Assembly: GCA_031283825.1 (NCBI GenBank)
Contig: JAITAZ010000601.1
Location: 1-9,899 of the forward strand
DNA: 9,899 bases
DNA from: Planctomycetaceae bacterium
GTDB lineage: Bacteria; Planctomycetota; Planctomycetia; Pirellulales; Thermoguttaceae
Reading direction: 5' to 3'
Each line of letters begins with the position of its first letter. Position 1 is the first letter of the stretch. Below are positions 1 through 7,000 of the stretch, one piece after another. The notes beneath the pieces were generated by a model. That model ran no database searches. It saw nothing but the letters and a program-made list of their open reading frames with translations, and was not told the origin of the DNA. A program made the position numbers and the translations under genes.

Positions 1-124
1 AAATTTGGCATTGAAATTTTTTCGGGTAATTGCTACAATTCCGCAACTTTGATTTATATGATTTTATTATTCAATCACGCAAATCATAAAAATCACAAAA
101 ATAATAATCAGACAAAAAATGCGT

Positions 125-254
125 TAATCGAAAAATTCAAGCGTGAATAGTTCATACAACTCGTACTATGAATTTCGTCAGATAAGAGCGAAAAAACTAG
201 ATTGTCAATAGATAAACCACAGGCTCTAACCGAAAAATTCAAGCGCGAATAGTT
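125..254. repeat. Direct repeat pair, 28 bp, 102 bp apart
   Basis: Bases 125-152 and 227-254 match at 26 of 28 positions; both read TAAYCGAAAAATTCAAGCG followed by YGAATAGTT. The second copy ends five bases before the ATG of the first gene, so it is the immediate leader of that gene. The second copy is also the right arm of the self-complementary element described at 155-254. I see only this right-hand half for the first copy. The nature of the repeat is unknown. Confidence 0.75.
155..254. repeat. Self-complementary intergenic element, copy 1
   Basis: The left end (155-177) matches 9563-9585 at 21 of 23 positions. The right end (GCTCTAACCGAAAAATTC, 223-240) matches ACTCTAATCGAAAATTC at 9633-9649. 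The left GAATTTCG (170-177) can pair with CGAAAAATTC (231-240), and AGAGC (185-189) with GCTCT (223-227), giving nested stems. The middle differs between copies while the spacing between arms is nearly the same (53 and 55 bases). Conserved paired ends with a variable middle suggest a folded RNA or DNA element. Function and orientation are unknown. It could be a REP-like mobile repeat or a transcribed leader. Confidence 0.5.
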
Positions 255-258
255 TAAA

Positions 259-1062
259 ATGTTTCAGGTAATTAGAAGCGTAATATTACTTTCGGTTTTA
301 ATTTTGTTGCCGATAACAGCAGTATGTTGGAACAAAATTCCGAAAGATATTTTTCAAAAAAAAGAAAAAGTCAAGGTCGAGACCGATTCCGTTATTCAAA
401 ACAATCACGGTAATTTAACCGACCACGAACTAAACGGAAAATCGGGTTTTACTCAAATATCGTCGTCTGGAAAAAACGCTCAAAGCGATAAGTCCGAATC
501 TGTCTGGTTGACTTCGTCGATTCCTTTGAGTTCTGATCCATTGATAAACCCCGCTTCGTCTAACGACTCTGACGCAAATAAAGATCACGCCAACGCCGCT
601 AGAGCTAACGCCAATATTTTCACGAATAATCGTACAATAAATCCTGAATCCCAAACGACGCCAAATCGGACGTCGGACGATTCTGGTCTTGTTCGTATTA
701 TGCCAATGACGCCTTTGCCGTCGCGAGAAAATTCTTCAACCGCACAAACGCAACGAAACGGAATTATCGCGAATAATACAACTAATACGGCTAATGCAAT
801 TAACGCTCAAAGAAATTTCTCCGACATTGAAAAGGAATTGCAGCAACTTGGGGCAACGTATTATTGGCTAGAAAAATGGGGCGATCAAGGAGAGTTATTT
901 CGATTTCGTTGTTATGTCAACCCGCATGGTAATTCTGTCGTTGCTGATAATCAACCGAATAGCAACAAGTATCAAAAATATTTTCAACATATTGACAACG
1001 ATCAAATCCGCGTTATGGAACACGTTATAGACGAAATAAAAAAATGGAAGGGTATGCAATAA
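259..1062 (+). CDS. Membrane-anchored hypothetical protein upstream of dnaA
   Basis: The 267-residue protein starts at ATG 259 with a hydrophobic segment (about residues 5-24, with Cys23), probably a signal anchor; the residues before the Cys (TAV) are not a good lipobox. Residues about 40-185 are low-complexity, rich in Asn, Ser and Thr, and look disordered. The last 80 residues (from about 187) look like a folded domain: DIEKELQQLGATYYWLEKWG, then FRFRCYV, a KYFQHID segment and a terminal helix VMEHVIDEIKKW. From memory this tail resembles a C-terminal domain found in many uncharacterised planctomycete proteins; no function is known to me. I expect export of the tail past the membrane. The gene ends 18 bases before dnaA, so the two may be co-transcribed. 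No Shine-Dalgarno is visible; the leader carries a repeat ending at 254. Confidence 0.75.
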   Translation: MFQVIRSVILLSVLILLPITAVCWNKIPKDIFQKKEKVKVETDSVIQNNHGNLTDHELNGKSGFTQISSSGKNAQSDKSESVWLTSSIPLSSDPLINPASSNDSDANKDHANAARANANIFTNNRTINPESQTTPNRTSDDSGLVRIMPMTPLPSRENSSTAQTQRNGIIANNTTNTANAINAQRNFSDIEKELQQLGATYYWLEKWGDQGELFRFRCYVNPHGNSVVADNQPNSNKYQKYFQHIDNDQIRVMEHVIDEIKKWKGMQ

Positions 1063-1080
1063 ATAATTGATAGTTATTGT

Positions 1081-2313
1081 ATGAATAATTCGATTCATGT
1101 AATTCCGCTTTCAGGTAAACCGTTGGAATTTGAAATTTCAGACAGGCAAGATGAAAGTACGGACGAACAGAAAAAAACTAAAACAAAAAAACAAGCAATT
1201 AAAAAATCGTCTAAACGAGCCGTAAAACAATCTGGCAAACAATCTGTAAAACAGTCTTCTAATCGATCTGACGATCAATTGGTCAATCGGTCTTCGGTTA
1301 ATTATGGTAATGTAATTTTTCAGGCTGCGGACAATGGATTTTTAGTTGGAGAAGAAAATTATGTTGTAGAACGAGTCGTAGGAATGTTGCTTGACGGTTC
1401 GATGACGCAAGAACAATTTCCGATATTTTTTTACGGCGCGAGCGGCGTTGGCAAGACGCATCTTTTGCAAGGAATATTTGATTTACGTCGCAAGCGTGCG
1501 GTGAAACGTCAGCGAGACGTATTGATAACGGCGACAGATTTTGCTCGTCTTTTTGCGGAGGCGATTGACTTAAAAGCAACGGATGATTTTAGGCGTCGTT
1601 TTCGTGAGGCAACGATGTTATTGGTTGACGATATTGAGTATTTTGAGGGCAAGTCTGCGGCGTTGGAGGAGTTTCAGCATACGCTTGATGTTTTGATTTC
1701 GCGCGAGGTTCCGGTGATTTTGTCGGCACGAGCGTTACCGAAGTTTCCGCGTAGGTTATTGGATCGTGTGATTAGCGGCACGTCGGTGTCGATTAAGTTA
1801 CCCGGATTAGCGGTAAGGCGTCATTTTATTGAGACGTTGCTTTTGGCGTTTAGGATTTCGGTTTCGGAGTCGGCGATTTCATTTGCAGCGAGAGAGTTAT
1901 TGTTATCGATTCCGGCAATTTATGGAGTGATTGCGGGGATGGCGTGTAAGGCGATGGTTGACGACGTGAAGATAGACACGCAATATTTCAAGCAATTTCT
2001 AAAGAATCGGGCGGGGTTGAATTATCCGTCGATTGAGCGGGTAATAAAGTCGGTTGCGGGATATTTTTCGTTTAAGATTTCCGACTTAAAAGGCGGATCA
2101 AGAAACAAAACTGTAGCGATGGCGAGGGCGATAGCGGTATATCTAGCGAGAAAAGAAACGGGTTTAACGTTAAAACAAATCGCAAAATTTTTCGGCAACC
2201 GCGATCAATCGACTATAAGACATCTAGTAGAAAAAATAGAAACCGCACAAAAAAATGATCCAACAGTAAAATTACAACTAACAATAATCACAGAAAAAAT
2301 AAAGAGTCAATGA
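1081..2313 (+). CDS. dnaA: Divergent chromosomal replication initiator DnaA
   Basis: This is a 410-residue DnaA-family protein. DnaA binds DnaA boxes as an ATP-bound oligomer and opens the origin. The AAA+ core has Walker A GASGVGKTH (119-127) and Walker B LLVDDIE (180-186). A box VII-like LLDRV places Arg229 at the arginine-finger position of E. coli Arg285, with Arg225 at Arg281. Domain IV (about 316-410) has the helix-turn-helix end FFGNRDQSTIRH (370-381). By ungapped alignment from memory, the sensor I Asp is Arg217 and the sensor II Arg (VRELEG box) is Pro278. The base-contacting Arg399 and His434 are Met348 and Gln376. DnaB-binding domain I is absent; residues 22-72 are a Lys/Ser/Gln-rich basic linker. 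The core is unusually G/T-rich compared with flanking genes. It could be the only DnaA of a divergent lineage or a paralogue. No DnaA box cluster is visible nearby. Confidence 0.85.
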   Translation: MNNSIHVIPLSGKPLEFEISDRQDESTDEQKKTKTKKQAIKKSSKRAVKQSGKQSVKQSSNRSDDQLVNRSSVNYGNVIFQAADNGFLVGEENYVVERVVGMLLDGSMTQEQFPIFFYGASGVGKTHLLQGIFDLRRKRAVKRQRDVLITATDFARLFAEAIDLKATDDFRRRFREATMLLVDDIEYFEGKSAALEEFQHTLDVLISREVPVILSARALPKFPRRLLDRVISGTSVSIKLPGLAVRRHFIETLLLAFRISVSESAISFAARELLLSIPAIYGVIAGMACKAMVDDVKIDTQYFKQFLKNRAGLNYPSIERVIKSVAGYFSFKISDLKGGSRNKTVAMARAIAVYLARKETGLTLKQIAKFFGNRDQSTIRHLVEKIETAQKNDPTVKLQLTIITEKIKSQ

Positions 2314-2325
2314 TATACTTTGAAC

Positions 2326-2365
2326 GTGAACGATTACAGAAAAATAATGTGGTTTTTTAAAAGCC
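2326..2365. repeat. Intergenic repeat with GTGAACGATTAC motif, degenerate copy
   Basis: GTGAACGATTAC (2326-2337) is followed by AAAAATAATGTGGTTTTTT (2340-2358) and AAAAGCC. It resembles the unit at 2580-2619, AAAATAATATGG plus TTTTTTAAAAAACC, with the inner palindrome degraded. It begins 12 bases after the dnaA stop. As RNA it could form a weak GG(T)TT/AAAGCC hairpin, so it may help end the dnaA transcript. Confidence 0.5.
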
Positions 2366-2370
2366 AAAGA

Positions 2371-2590
2371 TAATTTTTTGGGGGACTTATGGGACATTGG
2401 GGACACTGGGGACGTTCTTGTTTGAGATCTGGGATTGATGGCTCGGCGGGGGACAAAATTTAAAGAAAAAAATTTCTCTTTTTTAAAAGCTGTTTTTTTC
2501 CCTTGAGTCGTTAATCATGGTTTTTAAATTAGTGTGTCCCCAGTGTCCCCTAAGTCCCCCTTGTCTCCAATGTCCCCCCAAAAAATAATA
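2371..2590. repeat. Inverted arrays of a GGGGACANN 9-bp unit
   Basis: The left arm has four 9-bp units in a row (2381-2416: GGGGACTTA, TGGGACATT, GGGGACACT, GGGGACGTT). The right arm holds five units on the opposite strand (2533-2577: TGTGTCCCC, AGTGTCCCC, TAAGTCCCC, CTTGTCTCC, AATGTCCCC). GGGGACACTGGGGAC (2399-2413) and its exact complement (2536-2550) form a perfect 15-bp inverted repeat, and the outer ends TAATTTTTTGGGGGAC and GTCCCCCCAAAAAATAATA also match. The whole unit could fold as a long stem or behave as a non-autonomous mobile element. The left arm fits a G-quadruplex pattern on the + strand. Confidence 0.8.
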
Positions 2591-2619
2591 TGGTTTTTTA
2601 AAAAACCGTGAATGGTTAT
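2580..2619. repeat. 40-bp palindrome-core repeat, copy left of mqnC
   Basis: The core is the perfect 16-bp palindrome GGTTTTTTAAAAAACC (2592-2607), preceded by AAAAAATAATAT and followed by GTGAATGGTTAT. An inverted copy lies at 3789-3828 with 39 of 40 bases identical. The two copies therefore bracket mqnC as inverted repeats. This copy directly abuts the C-rich array. Confidence 0.85.
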
Positions 2620-2719
2620 GTTTTTTTTAAGAGGATAAAGGGGACATGATAGTTGCAAATCAACGATTGAACAACTTATAAGCGGCTCTACCGACATTTA
2701 AAGTGTGAACAGGTTAAGA

Positions 2720-3781
2720 ATGTTATCACGAAAATTACTAATTAAATTGGAGAAATTTGAACGTCTATCATTTGACGATTGCGTCGAACTTCTACATTCA
2801 GACGAACTACCAACATTAGGATATTGGGCAAATGAATTTTTAACCAAAATTCACCCAGACCAATCATCAGTTCGCACCTATAACATCGAACGCAATATTA
2901 ACTATACAAATATTTGTATTAGCAATTGCTCGTTTTGCGCTTTTTGCCGCTCGCCCAATTCACCAGACGGATACGTCTTAAACGACGAAATACTCTTGTC
3001 AAAAATCGCTGAAACCGTCGCTCTTGGAGGAAAACAAATTTTATTACAAGGCGGACTAAATCCTCATCTACCACTCGAATGGTACGAAAAATTACTTCGA
3101 CAAATTAAAAATAACTTTCCAAACATAAACATACACGGATTCAGCCCAACAGAAATAGCATTTTTAGCCGATCACTTCGGATTATCAGATTCAGAAACCC
3201 TACAACGATTACACAACGCCGGTCTCGGCTCGCTACCAGGAGGAGGCGCAGAAATACTAGTTGACAGAGTTCGACAAAAATTAAGTCCAAATAAAGCCTC
3301 AACCAAACGTTGGCTAAACGTCTGTAAAGAATGGCACAAACTAGGCGGAAGAGGCTCCGCAACCATGATGTTCGGTCATATCGAAACCATCAAAGAACAA
3401 GCCGAACACCTACTAAAATTAAGAAACCTACAAGACGAAACAAATGGATTCACTTCATTTATCCCCTGGACATTCCAACCCAATAATACAAAAATTTCAC
3501 ACATCAAAAAAACCGGAACATGGGAATATCTACGACTACTAGCAACCTCAAGATTATTTCTCGACAATTTCAAAACCATCCAGTCAAGCTGGGTAACACA
3601 AGGATTAGAAATCGGCGTTCTCGGTCTCTCCTTCGGCGCAAATGATCTCGGAAGCGTTATGATAGAAGAAAACGTAGTCGCCGCCGCCGGAACTATTCAT
3701 CGCAGCAACGAACAAGAATTCAAACAAACAATAAAAAACGCAGGATACATCGCAAAAAGAAGAAACGAAAATATCCTGTAA
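2720..3781 (+). CDS. mqnC: Dehypoxanthine futalosine cyclase MqnC
   Basis: This radical SAM enzyme of the futalosine menaquinone pathway turns dehypoxanthine futalosine into its cyclic form in the cytoplasm. The [4Fe-4S] motif CISNCSFCAF supplies the three cysteines (C-X3-C-X2-C), after the NINYTN lead typical of the MqnC/MqnE/CofGH group. MqnC rather than MqnE is indicated by ILLQGGLNP, HGFSPTEI, GGGAEILVDRVR, MMFGHIET, FIPWTFQPNNT, SSWVTQG and FGANDLGSVMIEENVV. Length (353 residues) is normal. The usual Tyr after CAF is Cys here (CAFCR). I chose ATG 2720 because a weak AGG lies six bases upstream and MLSRKLLIKLEKFERLS fits the family start. A GTG at 2705 would add five residues but sits in a GTGAACAGGTTA sequence resembling the local repeat. 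No other mqn gene is in the window. Confidence 0.93.
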   Translation: MLSRKLLIKLEKFERLSFDDCVELLHSDELPTLGYWANEFLTKIHPDQSSVRTYNIERNINYTNICISNCSFCAFCRSPNSPDGYVLNDEILLSKIAETVALGGKQILLQGGLNPHLPLEWYEKLLRQIKNNFPNINIHGFSPTEIAFLADHFGLSDSETLQRLHNAGLGSLPGGGAEILVDRVRQKLSPNKASTKRWLNVCKEWHKLGGRGSATMMFGHIETIKEQAEHLLKLRNLQDETNGFTSFIPWTFQPNNTKISHIKKTGTWEYLRLLATSRLFLDNFKTIQSSWVTQGLEIGVLGLSFGANDLGSVMIEENVVAAAGTIHRSNEQEFKQTIKNAGYIAKRRNENIL

Positions 3782-3788
3782 ATATTAG

Positions 3789-3843
3789 ATAACCGTTCAC
3801 GGTTTTTTAAAAAACCATATTATTTTTTTCTTGTGAACGGTTA
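3789..3843. repeat. Palindrome-core repeat right of mqnC, possible terminator
   Basis: Bases 3789-3828 are the inverted copy of 2580-2619. In addition TAACCGTTCAC (3790-3800) and GTGAACGGTTA (3833-3843) form a perfect 11-bp outer inverted repeat around the palindrome at 3801-3816. The element starts eight bases after the mqnC stop. As RNA, GGTTTT/AAAACC can form a short hairpin followed by TATTATTTTTTTC, so it could also end mqnC transcription. The terminator role is an inference; the repeat structure is directly visible. Confidence 0.8.
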
Positions 3844-3953
3844 CGAATAATAATTGTGCAAAAATTGGTCTTTTTAGATTTCTATAAAATTGTTATACTT
3901 CGCTCTACTATTCCGAAAATTTCTCCATCTTATTAAACACTCGCAGTTTTTTA

Positions 3954-3995
3954 ATTACGAATTACGAATTACGAATTACGAATTACGAATTTTTT
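3954..3995. repeat. Heptanucleotide tandem repeat ATTACGA x6
   Basis: Six perfect copies of ATTACGA run in a row and end 30 bases before the smc start codon, followed by a T run. The array lies in the 244-base gap after mqnC, so it is in the probable promoter or leader region of smc. TATACT at 3894-3899 might be a -10 box, but no matching -35 at good spacing is seen. Such a repeat can change copy number by slippage. Confidence 0.95.
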
Positions 3996-4025
3996 ACAAA
4001 ACCTTTAACCACTAATCATAATCCT

Positions 4026-7000
4026 GTGCTACGCGCAATCGAACTTTCTGGATTCAAAAGCTTCGCAGATCGTACTCGTATTGAGTTCGGTCAGGGCATT
4101 AGCGCGATTGTTGGTCCAAACGGCTCAGGTAAATCTAATATAGTTGACGCAGTTAAATGGGTTCTCGGCGAACAAAGCATGAAACGATTACGCGGAAACG
4201 AATCAACCGACGTAATATTCAACGGTAGCACAGACCGCTCACCACTCGGCTCCGCTGAAGTTACTCTCACATTCGATAACTCAAAAAAAATATTCAAACT
4301 CGATTCCCCTGAAGTTCATATCACACGACGAATCTACCGAAACGGAGAAAGCGAATACCAAATCAATCGACAACACTCAAGACTCAAAGATATAAAAGAT
4401 ATCCTAAACGGAACCGGACTCGGTACCCAAGCATACTGCATCATCGAACAAGGCCGCGTCGAATCACTACTCCAAAGCACGCCCACACAACGACGAATTA
4501 TATTCGACGAAGCCGCCGGAATTAACCGATTCAACGCCTACAAACAAGAAATCCAAAGACGACACGAAAGAGTCGAACAAAACCTCCTACGCCTGTCAGA
4601 TATAGTTACCGAAACCGATAACAAACTAAAAAATACTAGAAATCAAGCAGGAAAAGCACAACTCTATAAACAATATACCTCACGCCTACAAGAACTACGC
4701 ATCCAATCCGCACTCGTCGATTACAAAAAACGTCAAGAACAATCCGAAAAAATACAAACCGAAATCAACTCACTCAAAAACGAAATCGAAAAATTTACAG
4801 ACGAATCCGAACAAACCGAAAAATTATTGTCCAACGTAAACGTCGATATAGAATCAGTCGATATCGAAATCCGTAAACTCGAAAAAGAAATTACCGCTCT
4901 ACGCGAAAAAATCTCCGGCGAAGATTCCACAATCGAATTACAAAACTCACAAGTCGATGATCTCAACACCCAAATAATTCGCAATTGGCAATCACTGTCC
5001 GAATTAAACGTCCGTAGCATCGACATCGAAGACCTAATGCGAAAAACCGCCGAAGATATTCATAAAGCAATAAAAATCAAAAAAGACGTCAACGAAACAT
5101 ACCGAAACCTACAAAAAGAAGACGAAGAACTCGCCGCACTATGCTCAAAATTACAGTCCGAATTAGATTCTAACCGAACCAATATCGACTCTAAAAGCCG
5201 ACAAATCGCTAATCTTTCCGGCACTGTCGGAGGCTTGGAATCAGGAATCGCCTCGCAACGCCGCACCATCGAACAAAACAACACAAAATTAACAAAACTA
5301 AAACAACAACGAGAAGAATTATCGTTACAATATAACGAACTCAAAGACGCCATCGATAACATCGAAGATACAGTCAAACAAAAAAAAGAACAACTACGCC
5401 ACTCGCGCGAACGAAAAAATAGACGCACAAACGAACTCGCACAACTCATGCACGATCTGTCCGAACAAAAACAACGCCAAAGCGGAATCCGCGAAAGAGT
5501 CTCCGTCCTAGAAGATTTGATCAACAAAAACGAAGGCGTAAATCCGGGAGTACGCGAAGTATTACAACAATCACGAGACCCCAAAAGCCCATTCCGACAC
5601 GTTTACGGTCTAGTCGCCGACCTACTCCACGCCGACGTCGAATCAGCATCGCTAATCGACCTCGCACTCGGACAAAATTCACAATACGTAGTCGTCTCGC
5701 CCAAAGGCGAATTGTTTCGACATATTGAACGCAACGCCGCACAATTCGCAGGTCGCGTCGGATTCATCTGGCTCGACCCCAACGACGAAGACCCGCCTTG
5801 GGTAAAAAGTCGCGGGTTTTTAGGACGCAACGGAGTTTACGGTCGCGCCGATCAATACGTCAAAGCAGACGAACCATTCATCCACCTAGCCAGACGATTG
5901 CTCGGACGAACATGGATCGTCGAAAGCATGACAGTCGCCGTCCAACTCTACAAAGAAAGCGCCGACCAAGCCTCATTCCTAACTATCGCCGGAGAATTAC
6001 TAACAACAGACGGCGCTCTAATCGTAGGTCCGCCAAACACGTCGTCCGGCTTAATCGCAAGACGCAGCGAATTGAGAAACTTGTCCGAAAAAATGACGTC
6101 TTTAGATGTCGACGTCCAAGAAATGGAAATCGCTGTAGTCATTGCAAAAGAAAGAGTTACAAACGACGAAAACGACGTCGAAAACGAATCAAGAGATTAC
6201 CAAAAAGCCGTCGCAAATTACGATTCACTCACGCAAAAATTATCAACAGTCGAAGAAAGATTAAAAAACGGAAACGAACAAATCACAAACGTAAACGATG
6301 AAATCGAAAAATTAAATTCACAACTACTCAACATGTCAAACGAACTTGAACAAACACTCGAAGTTCAACATAATCTCAACACAGAAATCAACTCGCTAAA
6401 ATTAAAACAAGACGAAATCCGCGTCGAATCAGCAAACGCAGAATCACGACAGTCAGAACATCAACAAAAATCAATGGAAGTAAAAATCGCACTCGCAAAA
6501 AGCGAAGAACGACTCGTTTCACTAAACGAAAGAAAACGTCAATTCGAAGATCATCTCACCGAACGACAAAATACACTCGCAGAATATCAACAACGAAGCA
6601 CTATGCTAGAAAATAAAAAAGAAAAAATTCTACTAGCAATTTTACAAATCGAATCAACCCTAGCCGGATTGTATCTGCGAAAAGAAACCGTCGGCAAAGA
6701 ACTAATCACAATTCACGAAAATAGAAATAATATAGCCGCAAAAAGAACCAAATTACAAAACGAATACAAACGACTACAACACGACTTAAATAAAATCCGA
6801 ACAAAAGAACACTCTCGACAAATCGAATTAGAACGAATCCTACAAGAACAAAAAACATTAGTAGAACGCATCAACGAAGATTACGGAATCAATATCAACG
6901 AAATTATCGTAACGAAAAATAATAATAAAGAAACAGACGAATCAATTAACGTAACGAAAAATACAGAATCAATAGACTCGATAAATTCGGCTGAAGAGTC

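Larger units (their letters stand above)
2314..2704. other. Intergenic region dnaA-mqnC, repeat-rich, no gene
   Basis: This 391-base gap has no credible reading frame. In order it holds a GTGAACGATTAC motif with an imperfect AT hairpin (2326-2365), a G-rich 9-bp array (2371-2416) and an A/T-rich middle with runs such as GAAAAAAATTT and CTTTTTTAAAA. These are followed by a C-rich inverted array (2533-2579), an AT palindrome repeat (2580-2619), a T tract (2620-2628) and AAGGGGACAT (2638-2647), another single array unit. The hairpin at 2351-2365 is a poor terminator candidate for dnaA. I see no convincing promoter for mqnC. Confidence 0.8.

Noticed and set aside
155..254. Integron attC sites
   Set aside because: Conserved paired ends with a variable middle recall attC, but no GTTRRRY/RYYYAAC core pair and no cassette layout is seen.
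1..258. Replication origin next to dnaA
   Set aside because: No cluster of TTATCCACA-like boxes was found here or in 2314-2704. One near match (TGATCCACA, about 8709-8717) lies inside the propeller gene and is probably chance.
1747..1800. Loss of the DnaA arginine finger
   Set aside because: A first alignment with a four-residue gap put Gly at the finger. An ungapped alignment of LLDRVISGTSVSIKLPG with LKSRFGWGLTVAIEPPE keeps Arg229 at the Arg285 position.
2502..2515. 14-bp inverted match CTTGAGTCGTTAAT with 9854-9867
   Set aside because: One match of this length is near what chance allows in an AT-rich 10 kb window; flanks diverge quickly.
2720..3781. MqnE or CofH instead of MqnC
   Set aside because: LQGGLNP, HGFSPTEI, GGGAEILVDRVR, SSWVTQG and FGANDLGSVMIEENVV follow the MqnC pattern as I know it, not the MqnE or F420 enzymes.
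5798..6301. 167-codon Arg/Lys-rich frame inside smc
   Set aside because: It overlaps the SMC hinge and coil in another frame; its composition reflects the shadow of CGA/GAA-rich coding sequence and it resembles no protein.
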